Part shown: positions 35,310-42,094 of the stretch, one piece after another
How positions within the stretch are numbered: the stretch's first letter is position 1
Layout: every line of letters begins with the position of its first letter
Assembly: GCA_024710585.1 (NCBI GenBank)
Contig: JANJUM010000084.1
Location: forward strand, 1 to 42,094
DNA length: 42,094 bases
Origin: Desulforhopalus sp.
GTDB taxonomy: Bacteria > Desulfobacterota > Desulfobulbia > Desulfobulbales > Desulfocapsaceae
Direction of reading: 5' to 3'
Program-made: the position numbers and the translations under genes
The notes under the pieces: generated by a model
Databases searched by the model: none
Seen by the model: only the letters and a program-made list of their open reading frames with translations
What the model was told of the DNA's origin: nothing

Positions 35310-35337
35310 ATGTCGCATAATTTATATTATGTATAAT
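35310..35337 (+). other. dif: dif site (XerC/XerD chromosome-dimer resolution site)
   Basis: ATGTCGCATAA-TTTATA-TTATGTATAAT has the 11-6-11 layout of dif. Compared with E. coli dif (GGTGCGCATAA TGTATA TTATGTTAAAT) the right (XerD) arm matches at 9 of 11 positions, the centre at 5 of 6, and the left (XerC) arm at 7 of 11, all of the mismatches being in the outer four bases, the variable part in other phyla. It is intergenic, in an AT-rich stretch, as expected for a terminus. Confidence 0.85.
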
Positions 35338-35921
35338 ATTATAAATATACGTCAAGACAGATTGATAGTGTCATTAATTTATGTAATTTCAAGCTATATG
35401 GCGTGTTTTTCGAGTCGCAACTACGCTGTGGTTTTTGAGAGGGGCAAAGGTCTTATGTCGGTGTCGAGAGATGCGCCATCTATCTCTGAACGGCAAGAAT
35501 ATCTCCATGCATTGAGATTTTGGTCAGAGATTACACATGAGGTACGATTTCTGCGGCTCGGCTGCACACATGACAATCTCCAGTCTTGTGGCCCATGATA
35601 TGTTGCAGATCCAACGATGCCTCTTTTGTTAATCCAGTTTCGAGCATTTCCGGAACCGATCGATGGCATTTCAAAGAGTCCAGCGAAGTTTCTGTGTTTC
35701 AAATTTTGAAAAACAAAAGGGAGTGTTTTGGGCAATATCAAAACGTCAGCAATTTTGGTCTCGTGCTATTTGGCTTATCACATCGTTCACAACGAAGAGT
35801 ACAGGCTCAGGTGGCCTACCCTTGGGAGATTTCTTTGTAGTTGCTTTGGGTAAATCAATCTAAAGCAAGACCATGCATGACCATCAATTTCGCTCCCCCC
35901 CCTGCCCTCCCTTGCCTCGAA
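35338..35921. other. Gene-free AT-rich region right of the dif site
   Basis: About 580 bases downstream of recJ. ORFs of 66-106 codons exist on both strands (for example 35329-35598 and 35421-35741), but none has a ribosome site, domain or codon texture that persuades me. It may be decayed mobile DNA; I cannot identify a parent element. Confidence 0.45.
35900..35907 (-). other. KOPS-like octamer pointing to dif
   Basis: CCCTGCCC on +, i.e. GGGCAGGG on the - strand, about 560 bases right of dif and oriented toward it, converging with the copy at 35200. Confidence 0.35.
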
Positions 35922-37613
35922 TCAAAGATCTATAACTCGTACCTGCCAACTGACCGTTCCGCGAAAACGGTTTACTGTCGGACTATAGAGCAGAGAGCGC
36001 GTCGGGTTGCTCTGCACCTCAGAGATTTTCTTGCCAAGGCCGAATCCTATTCCTTTGTGATTTGCATATCTGCCACGAATACTCACCTGTAGATGTTCCA
36101 TCTCACGGCCAACTGTCCGCGCGTCGACAATTTTTGATTGTTGGTCGAAGAATACCGGCGCTTCGTTGCCGGGGCCAAAAGGATCGAGATACTTGAATAT
36201 ATTGAGATATCTTTCCGTCAGGAGCTCGTCCACCGCGCAGGAGATATCAAATCTGCGGCGTGTCTGCGGAGATCTGTCCTCATAGGCCCTTGCCGCTAAT
36301 TGCGAGAAGGCTCTTGAGAACGCCGGGAAGGCGTCTTCTCTTAGTGAAAGTCCTGCCGCCATCTTGTGGCCACCATATCTTTCGAGAAGCGGAGCGCACT
36401 GACGCAGCATGTCGACCATATCGATGCCTTCGACCGATCTTGCCGAGCCTACATAAAGAGGAGCAGCGTTTTGATTCTCTTTTCTTGCGAAAACAAGAGC
36501 TGGAAAGCCGAAAAGTTCAACCAGTTTCGAGGCTACGATGCCAGCAACTCCCTGATGGGAAACCTCTTTGACGATGATGCACCTGGCTTGCTGTATCTCG
36601 CCTTGAGAGAGTTTTGATATGGCTTTTTCTAGAATTTCAGCGCAAAGCGCCTTGCGTTGATCATTGAGCAAGGTGAGACGTGCAGCGAGTTTTTTGGCGT
36701 GGCTGGCATTCTCTTCGGTAAGAAGCGACACCGCCAGGTCACTGTCTCCCAGGCGTCCGGCAGCATTGATCTTGGGACCGAGGAAAAAGGCGATATCTTC
36801 AGAATAGAGGTCTGCGCCGGCAATGGAACAAGATGAAAGAAGTTCCCTTACCCCCTGAAATGGCGTACTTGTCAGAGCTTCCAAGCCTGCGCGAACGAGA
36901 ATGCGGTTGGTGGCTGTCATGGGGACGACGTCGGCCACCGTGCCCAAGGCGACAAAAGCCAGATATTGTTTGAGATTGATCTGTATATTTGGAAACCGCG
37001 GCGCAAGAATTGCCTTGATAGCTGCCGCGAGATAGAAAGCTACTCCTGCCCCGGAAAGCTGATGGCCGTGAAAGCCGCAGTGTGGCAGGGAAGGGTTGAC
37101 GATCAGGCACTGGGGGAGTCCTTCCGCTGGCAACTGGTGGTGGTCGGTGACGATAACCGTCGCCCCGAGTCGCTGGAGCTCCGCGACCTGCTCTCTGTTG
37201 GAGATGCCACAATCAACGGTAATGAGAAGAAAATCCCGATTGCGGGATGCCGAGGCCCGATCACGGAACCATTGGCTGTTGAGGCCATAACCTTCGGTGA
37301 AGCGGTTGGGAATATGCCAGCTCACCCTCGCGCCAAATTCCTTGAAAAAATTGACCAGTAACGCGGTGCCGGTGGTTCCGTCCACATCGTAGTCGCCCCA
37401 GATAATGATTTCCCGGTCTCGACGCAGCGCCTCGGCGACGAGTTCGGCGGCGGTCGTCAGGTTGGCCATCTGTTCCGGCCTGGGCAGATCGGCCAGACGG
37501 GGTAGCAGGAAACGGCGCAGTTGATCCTCCCCTTCCACTCCCCGCGACTTAAGGAATACTCTGAACTGTTCTGGGATATCCAGCTGAAATGTCGTTTCTT
37601 GATGCTTCGTCAT
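35922..37613 (-). CDS. recJ: Single-stranded-DNA-specific exonuclease RecJ
   Basis: 563 residues. DHH-family motifs: IIIWGDYDVDGTTGTALL, LLITVDCGISN, VIVTDHHQLP, FVALGTVADVVPM, FFLGPKINAAGRLGD, and the DHHA1 part with LLERYGGHKMAAGLSL. The C-terminal OB-like region (YLNIFKYLDPFGPGNEAPVFF) is present. It degrades 5' ends of single-stranded DNA in recombination and mismatch or base-excision repair. The start overlaps the miaA stop (ATGA). It is the last gene of comEA-miaA-recJ and reads toward dif. Confidence 0.94.
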   Translation of the reverse strand: MTKHQETTFQLDIPEQFRVFLKSRGVEGEDQLRRFLLPRLADLPRPEQMANLTTAAELVAEALRRDREIIIWGDYDVDGTTGTALLVNFFKEFGARVSWHIPNRFTEGYGLNSQWFRDRASASRNRDFLLITVDCGISNREQVAELQRLGATVIVTDHHQLPAEGLPQCLIVNPSLPHCGFHGHQLSGAGVAFYLAAAIKAILAPRFPNIQINLKQYLAFVALGTVADVVPMTATNRILVRAGLEALTSTPFQGVRELLSSCSIAGADLYSEDIAFFLGPKINAAGRLGDSDLAVSLLTEENASHAKKLAARLTLLNDQRKALCAEILEKAISKLSQGEIQQARCIIVKEVSHQGVAGIVASKLVELFGFPALVFARKENQNAAPLYVGSARSVEGIDMVDMLRQCAPLLERYGGHKMAAGLSLREDAFPAFSRAFSQLAARAYEDRSPQTRRRFDISCAVDELLTERYLNIFKYLDPFGPGNEAPVFFDQQSKIVDARTVGREMEHLQVSIRGRYANHKGIGFGLGKKISEVQSNPTRSLLYSPTVNRFRGTVSWQVRVIDL

Positions 37614-38566
37614 GGCGTTCCCAGATATTCCTTCTGCCAGCGATCAATTCGGGCGAGAATGTTCTTCGTGCCGTCGACGGCACACCACTCCACCTTTTCG
37701 TCCCTGGTGAACCACGTGTATTGCCGCTTGGCATAATGTCGCGTGTCGCGGCGCATCAGGTCCAGCATGGTCTGCTCGTCGCAAAGCCCATCGAGATAGT
37801 CCAGCATATGGCGGTAGCCGATGGCGCCCATCGGTTTCAGCTGACGGTGGTAGCCACGGGCAAGCAGAGAGCGCACCTCTTCCTCAAGTCCGGCTTCGAT
37901 CATGGCGGCGCAACGCTCGTCGATCCGCCGGTAGAGCTGACGGCGTTCGCAGGTCAGCCCGATGTGCAGAACATTGGCGAACCGCAATCCAGCCCCCTTT
38001 TCTTTGTGCAGTTCGAGGTGGCGGGACCAGGAAATCCCCGTGGCATCATAGACCTCCAAGGCACGAACAATGCGCTGCCGGTCGGTACGTGCGATGCGCT
38101 CGGCAGACTGCGGGTCGACCTGTGCAAGCTCCTGGTAAAGCGCTGACACTCCGTTCTTCTCCAAGCGTTCACGGAGGCGTTGGCGAACCTCTTCGGGTAT
38201 CGGCGGGGCTTCGAACAGCCCTTCAAGCAAGGCGCGCAGATAGAGACCGGTGCCACCGGCGAGTAGTGGCAAACGGCCCCTTTCATGGATGGCGGCGATA
38301 GCCTGGGCGCCATCACGGGCAAAGGCGGCGGCGTCGTAGGGCGTTTCGGGGGTGACGATATCGATGAGATGATGGGGGATCCCTCCCCTCTCTTCCAGAG
38401 TCGGTTTGGCGGTGCCGATATCCATATAGCGATAGATCTGCATGGAATCGACGCTGACGATCTCGGCGCCATACCGCTCAGCAATCTGCAGGGACAAGGA
38501 AGTCTTGCCCACCGCCGTCGGACCAACCAGGACCAGAACCGGTTTTTCGATCCGCATCTCGCTCAC
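37610..38566 (-). CDS. miaA: tRNA dimethylallyltransferase MiaA
   Basis: 318 residues. P-loop GPTAVGKTSLS, then VSVDSMQIYRYMDIGTAKP, HHLIDIVTP, LLAGGTGLYLRALLEG and DRQRIVRALEVYDATG are the ordered MiaA motifs. It isopentenylates A37 of tRNAs reading UNN codons; MiaB, encoded 4.5 kb away, then methylthiolates it. The start is a GTG in a GTGA overlap with comEA; an ATG nine bases on (38557) is the alternative. ATGA overlap with recJ at the other end. Confidence 0.95.
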   Translation of the reverse strand: MSEMRIEKPVLVLVGPTAVGKTSLSLQIAERYGAEIVSVDSMQIYRYMDIGTAKPTLEERGGIPHHLIDIVTPETPYDAAAFARDGAQAIAAIHERGRLPLLAGGTGLYLRALLEGLFEAPPIPEEVRQRLRERLEKNGVSALYQELAQVDPQSAERIARTDRQRIVRALEVYDATGISWSRHLELHKEKGAGLRFANVLHIGLTCERRQLYRRIDERCAAMIEAGLEEEVRSLLARGYHRQLKPMGAIGYRHMLDYLDGLCDEQTMLDLMRRDTRHYAKRQYTWFTRDEKVEWCAVDGTKNILARIDRWQKEYLGTP

Positions 38567-39018
38567 TGGCCGGCACCGAAATCAAGATAGGCTGCCAGGG
38601 AGGCGGCGCGTTTTTTTCCTATGCCAGGGATACGCGCCAGTTCGTCGGCGCTCTTCAGCGACCCATGTTCCTCTCGCCACTGGACGATCTTGGCTGCCAA
38701 TCCCGGACCTATGCCGGGCAGAGTCTGCAGCAGCTGAGAAGAAGCGCTGTTGGCTGGGATTTGACGGAAAAAAAATGGTTCCAGTCCCGGCGCTGGCGCC
38801 ATGCCCTCACCTGTTGGTTGCTCTGCAGAAATATAAAGCACGTTATCAGATGCTGATGACAAATATTTGCTATCACGTGAATATATCGAGGTTGGCTCTC
38901 TTCCTTCCCACGACCTCGTCAGCGCAAGGGCGAGGAGCAGAACCAACAACACCAGTGATGGCCGCTGGTCTGCTGTTTCGTCCTTGGCGCACGCCATCTG
39001 GATAGCTCTGTCGATCAT
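38563..39018 (-). CDS. comEA: ComEA-like helix-hairpin-helix protein
   Basis: 151 residues. One membrane helix near the N terminus (SLVLLVLLLALALTRSW), a flexible linker, then tandem helix-hairpin-helix motifs (LLQTLPGIGPGLAAKIVQWREEHG and LARIPGIGKKRAASLAAYL). This is the ComEA DNA-receptor layout: inner-membrane anchor with periplasmic double-stranded-DNA binding. No other competence gene is nearby, and many such proteins occur in species not known to be transformable, so uptake is only possible. Coupled to miaA. Confidence 0.82.
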   Translation of the reverse strand: MIDRAIQMACAKDETADQRPSLVLLVLLLALALTRSWEGREPTSIYSRDSKYLSSASDNVLYISAEQPTGEGMAPAPGLEPFFFRQIPANSASSQLLQTLPGIGPGLAAKIVQWREEHGSLKSADELARIPGIGKKRAASLAAYLDFGAGQ

Positions 39019-39199
39019 CTCGCCCTTCCCCTCTCTTTTTCAGCCGTCACGCCGCCATGCGAATGCCGAAATCTAGTCGCTGAGAGGAAAAATGCAACGC
39101 TTTTAGGAAAAGCGCCCTCTCGGCCTTTTTTCATTGTTTCCCCGCAGCGCCGGAGGTATATAGCGTCTTCGACTTTCCCCCCGTTGCCGTCAGCCTGCC

Positions 39200-39697
39200 A
39201 TGATTTGCCACCAGCCTTATAATATCGTTCTCGTCGAGCCAGAGATCCCCCCCAATACCGGTTCGATAGCGAGACTCTGCGGAGCAACCGACTCGGTGCT
39301 CCATCTCGTCCATCCCCTGGGGTTTTCCCTGGATGACAAGCATCTCAAGCGAGCCGGACTCGACTATTGGCAACACGTCACCATCCGCCACTGGCCCGAT
39401 CTCGACACCTTTCTCGCCGCACAACGCGAACTGCAACTCTTCTTCTTTACCACCAAGGTGGCGCGCAGCTATGTCGAGGCCCCCTTCGAGCCGGGCAGCT
39501 TTCTCGTTTTTGGAAAGGAAACAAAGGGCTTGCCTGATGATATCCTGCAACTCTACAGGGATCGCTGCTACACCATCCCCATGCAAAATCCCCATATCCG
39601 CAGTTTGAATCTTGCCATGTGTGCCGGGATCGTCTTATATGATGCGTTGCGCCGTTCCCCGCCGAAAGAGTTCTCCACCCACCTCTTGACGGAGTGA
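39200..39697 (+). CDS. trmL: tRNA (cytidine/uridine-34)-2'-O-methyltransferase TrmL
   Basis: 165 residues. SPOUT trefoil-knot signatures: NIVLVEPEIPPNTGSIARLCGAT at the N terminus, FLVFGKETKGLPDDIL in the middle and TIPMQNPHIRSLNLAMCAGIVLYDAL at the C terminus. TrmL methylates the wobble ribose of certain leucine tRNAs. The intergenic 180 bases to divergent comEA hold no further gene. The gene lies 64 bases before serC. Confidence 0.93.
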   Translation: MICHQPYNIVLVEPEIPPNTGSIARLCGATDSVLHLVHPLGFSLDDKHLKRAGLDYWQHVTIRHWPDLDTFLAAQRELQLFFFTTKVARSYVEAPFEPGSFLVFGKETKGLPDDILQLYRDRCYTIPMQNPHIRSLNLAMCAGIVLYDALRRSPPKEFSTHLLTE

Positions 39698-39761
39698 ATG
39701 ACGTCGACCTGACACCACCTTTCCTATTCGTTCCATTCCCTTTGAGAGGAGACAAAAAGCA

Positions 39762-40850
39762 ATGGCTGACCGAGTGTTCAATTTCAATCCGGGACCGGCG
39801 ACGCTGCCTTATGAGGTCTTGCAGCAGGCCGGGCGAGATGTCGTCAACTTCAAAAACACGGGCATGGGGCTGATCGAGATCAGCCATCGTTCCAAGGAAT
39901 TCATCGCCGTTTGCCAGGAAACCGAGACCAACCTCCGCGAGCTGATGGGCATTCCGGCGAACTACAAGGTGCTCTTTCTCCAAGGCGGCGCCTCCAGCCA
40001 GTTCTTCATGGTGCCGATGAACCTCCTCGGCCCCGGTAAGAAGGCAGCCTATCTCAACACTGGTGTCTGGTCGAAAAAGGCCATCAAGGAAGCCAAGCTC
40101 TTCGGGGCAATCGACGTCGCCTACTCCAGCGAGGAACTGGGATTCCGCCGTGTCCCCAGGTCCGGGGAATACAAGGTGGCGGATGACGCCGAATACCTCT
40201 ATTACGTCTCTAACAACACCATCTACGGGACCCAGTTCCCCGATGTGCCGCAGAGCGACAAGATGCTCGTCAGCGACATGAGCTCGGACATCCTCTCCCG
40301 CCCCATCGACGTCAGCAAATTCGGCCTGATCTTTGCCGGGGCCCAGAAAAATCTCGGACCGGCGGGGGTGACGCTGGTCATCATCCGCGAGGACCTCCTC
40401 GAGCGTTCACCAGCCAACATCCCGACGATGCTGGCCTATAAGACCCATGCCGAAAAAGAGTCGATGTTCAATACCCCACCCTGTTTTGCCATCTACATCA
40501 TGGGCGAGGTCTTGAAGTGGCTCAAGAAGCTCGGTGGAGTAGATGCGGTGGCGAAGATGAATGCCGAGAAGGCCAGTCGCCTCTACGCCGCCATGGACGC
40601 CTCCGACTACTATCGTGGCCATGCCGACAAGGATTCGCGCTCGCTGATGAACGTGCCCTTCAATCTGCCGACCAAGGAACTCGAGGCCAAGTTCCTCGCC
40701 GAGGCCACCGCCCTCGGCCTGTGCGGCCTCAAGGGCCACCGCTCCCTCGGCGGCTGCCGCGCCTCCATCTATAACGCCTTCCCCCTCGAAGGCGTCGTCA
40801 AGCTCACGGAGTTCATGGCCGATTTCGCCGCCAAAAACCCCGCCCCCTGA
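39762..40850 (+). CDS. serC: Phosphoserine aminotransferase
   Basis: 362 residues, with GAGAGGAGA before the ATG. FNFNPGPATLPYEVLQQA, the phosphate-binding LFLQGGASSQFFMVPMNLL, SNNTIYGTQFPDVP, and the PLP lysine in LIFAGAQKNLGPAGVTLVIIR are SerC motifs, along with HAEKESMFNTPPCFAIYI. It makes O-phosphoserine for serine (and possibly pyridoxine) synthesis. The stop overlaps the next start (TGATG). Confidence 0.96.
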   Translation: MADRVFNFNPGPATLPYEVLQQAGRDVVNFKNTGMGLIEISHRSKEFIAVCQETETNLRELMGIPANYKVLFLQGGASSQFFMVPMNLLGPGKKAAYLNTGVWSKKAIKEAKLFGAIDVAYSSEELGFRRVPRSGEYKVADDAEYLYYVSNNTIYGTQFPDVPQSDKMLVSDMSSDILSRPIDVSKFGLIFAGAQKNLGPAGVTLVIIREDLLERSPANIPTMLAYKTHAEKESMFNTPPCFAIYIMGEVLKWLKKLGGVDAVAKMNAEKASRLYAAMDASDYYRGHADKDSRSLMNVPFNLPTKELEAKFLAEATALGLCGLKGHRSLGGCRASIYNAFPLEGVVKLTEFMADFAAKNPAP

Positions 40851-41719
40851 TGGAGTATGTCGGTACGGTCATCCGGCCGCCGAGCGAGGCTGATGCCATC
40901 ATCCTCCAGGTGGCGGTCGGATGTTCTTATAATGAATGCACCTTCTGCGGGGCGTACAAGGACGTCCCCTACTCCCTCAAGCGAGAAGAAGAGGTGGTCT
41001 CGGACCTCCTCTTCGCCGCTGCCCACTGTCGCCGGCTGCAGCGGGTCTTTCTCGCTGACGGCGACGTGCTCATTCTCTCGCAGCCGCGGCTGGTGCGCCT
41101 CTTTACGCTGATCCGCCACCACCTGCCATGGATCTCGCGCATCTCGCTGTATGGCAATGCCCGTGCTATCCGTGGCAAGAGCGTCGACAACCTCAGGGAA
41201 CTGCGCGCCCTCGGCCTCTCCCGTATCTATATGGGGCTGGAGAGCGGCTGTGCCGAAGTGCTCGACCAGGTTCGCAAGGGGGAGACGCCGGAGAGCATGA
41301 TTGCCGCCGCCGCCAAGGTAGCCGAGGCCGGGGTCTTTCTCTCCGTCACCGCGTTGCTCGGGCTCGGCGGAATCAGGCTGTGGGAGCGGCACGCCGAGGA
41401 GACCGCCCGGGTGCTGACCGCCATGGCGCCGCGTCATATCGCCTTGCTGACTCTGATGCCTCTTCGCAATACTGAACTGGGCCGGCAGGTGGCCAGCGGC
41501 GCCTTCACGCTGCCTGGCCCGCAGGATATCCTGAAAGAGCTGTATCTGCTCCTCTCACGGCTGGGCGAGGTGCGCTGCCAGTTTCATGCCAACCATGCCT
41601 CGAGCTACCTGCCCCTGGCCGGTCGTCTCCCTGCCGATCGCCAGGCCCTTCTCGCCACCGTCGCAGCGGCCCTGCAGGGCGACCTGGACCTGGTCCCGGA
41701 ATACCGGAGAGCACTATGA
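40850..41719 (+). CDS. Radical SAM protein with CX4CX2C cluster motif
   Basis: 289 residues. The cluster motif is GCSYNECTFCGAYK, with four residues between the first two cysteines instead of the usual three. Downstream are RVFLADGDVLILS, ISLYGNARAIRGKS, LSRIYMGLESGCAEVLDQVRKGET and FLSVTALLGLGG, the (beta/alpha) barrel pattern of the elongator/MiaB-like radical SAM group. Proteins with this GCS(Y/H)N-x-CTFC motif are common conserved hypotheticals without a known substrate. It overlaps serC by one base and rlmN by four, so it sits in a serC-radSAM-rlmN unit. Confidence 0.85.
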   Translation: MEYVGTVIRPPSEADAIILQVAVGCSYNECTFCGAYKDVPYSLKREEEVVSDLLFAAAHCRRLQRVFLADGDVLILSQPRLVRLFTLIRHHLPWISRISLYGNARAIRGKSVDNLRELRALGLSRIYMGLESGCAEVLDQVRKGETPESMIAAAAKVAEAGVFLSVTALLGLGGIRLWERHAEETARVLTAMAPRHIALLTLMPLRNTELGRQVASGAFTLPGPQDILKELYLLLSRLGEVRCQFHANHASSYLPLAGRLPADRQALLATVAAALQGDLDLVPEYRRAL

Positions 41720-42094
41720 TTTCATCCACCTCCATGATGCCGCACAAGACCGACCTGCGCAACCTGACTCAGGAGCAGCTGACCGCCTTCGTCCTCGGCC
41801 TGGGGCATCCCGCTTTTCGCTCCAGGCAGATCATGGCTTGGCTCTATCGCCCGGGAATCAGCGAGTTCGCGCAGATGACCGATCTGGCCAAGAGCTTTCG
41901 CCAGGTTCTCGAGGACAATGCCGTCATCTCCCGCTTCGAGAAGGTGGCGGTGGAGAAATCGACCGACGGCTGCGTCAAGTTCGCCTTCACCCTGGAGGAT
42001 GGGCATGTCGTCGAGGCGGTGCTCATTCCCGAACCGGACCGCAACACCCTGTGCATCTCCTCTCAGGTGGGCTGCGCCATGAACTGCGCCTTCT
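41716..42094 (+). CDS. rlmN: 23S rRNA/tRNA adenine-C2 methyltransferase RlmN, N-terminal part (cut by window edge)
   Basis: 126 codons are visible. TDLRNLTQEQLTAFVLGLGHPAFRSRQIMAWLYRPGISEFAQMTDLAKSFRQVL is the RlmN N-terminal helical domain, followed by STDGCVKFAFTLEDGHVVEAVLIPEPDRNTLCISSQVGCAMNCAF, where the CX3CX2C cluster motif begins and the window ends. It methylates A2503 of 23S rRNA and A37 of some tRNAs. ATG in an ATGA overlap with the radical SAM gene. Confidence 0.95.
   Translation, partial: MISSTSMMPHKTDLRNLTQEQLTAFVLGLGHPAFRSRQIMAWLYRPGISEFAQMTDLAKSFRQVLEDNAVISRFEKVAVEKSTDGCVKFAFTLEDGHVVEAVLIPEPDRNTLCISSQVGCAMNCAF

Noticed and set aside
35329-35863. Short ORFs right of dif as possible genes or transposase remnants
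   Set aside because: No ribosome site, no recognisable domain, and both strands have similar frames; not enough to call a gene or pseudogene.
34769-35921. Integrated element exploiting Xer (IMEX) bounded by two dif sites
   Set aside because: Only one dif-like sequence was found in the gap, and no phage or element genes lie beside it.
1-42094. CRISPR arrays, rRNA genes and large direct repeats
   Set aside because: None seen on reading through; only one tRNA and short hairpins were found.

Overview
The window looks like chromosomal DNA of a Gram-negative, GC-rich (apart from two AT-rich patches) member of the Desulfobacterota. I would guess the Desulfobulbales side, from the gene set (DUF4911 next to miaB, a Bacteroidetes-like ParE/ParC pair, a PheA-ACT-TyrA fusion, an unusual type II secretion operon). 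The lineage is an inference from gene content; no rRNA is present to confirm it.

Layout. (1) 1-1958, AT-rich accessory DNA: the 3' end of an IS200/IS605 TnpA with its hairpin-rich right end, then a two-gene cassette of a small exported protein and a DUF2145 protein. (2) 1959-14741: one long + strand type II secretion operon in the order gspG-E-F-[FG-GAP beta-propeller protein]-H-I-J-K-L-M-D-C, mostly with overlapping start and stop codons. No prepilin peptidase is present. (3) 14943-16955, - strand: a TetR repressor with a palindromic operator just upstream, followed by a DUF6125-like protein, a hotdog thioesterase and a small membrane protein. (4) 17243-21309, - strand: alpha/beta hydrolase plus dCMP deaminase, tRNA-His with its own promoter and terminator, a zinc-ribbon protein, and a fused prephenate dehydratase-ACT-prephenate dehydrogenase. 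(5) 21465-24419, + strand: a DEAD/DEAH helicase with a DUF1998 zinc domain fused to a YprB-like 3'-5' exonuclease, i.e. a one-chain counterpart of the MrfA/MrfB repair pair. (6) 24538-26831, - strand: coaX, an LD-carboxypeptidase and an exported SH3b protein. (7) 26958-31648, + strand: cutA, a ten-cysteine mini-protein, then parE and parC (topoisomerase IV). (8) 31691-39018, - strand: purB-DUF4911-miaB, a 1.15 kb stretch without genes, then comEA-miaA-recJ. (9) 39200-42094, + strand: trmL, serC, a radical SAM protein and the start of rlmN.

The most notable non-coding signal is a well-formed dif site (XerC/XerD recombination site, 35310-35337) inside the gene-free stretch between purB and recJ. 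GGGNAGGG octamers (the E. coli KOPS consensus) scanned by eye point toward this site from both sides with few exceptions, and topoisomerase IV lies within about 8 kb. Together these suggest the window spans the replication terminus. The most interesting protein-level observations are the MrfAB-type fusion, the beta-propeller gene embedded in the secretion operon, and the aromatic-biosynthesis fusion whose ACT effector motif is altered.
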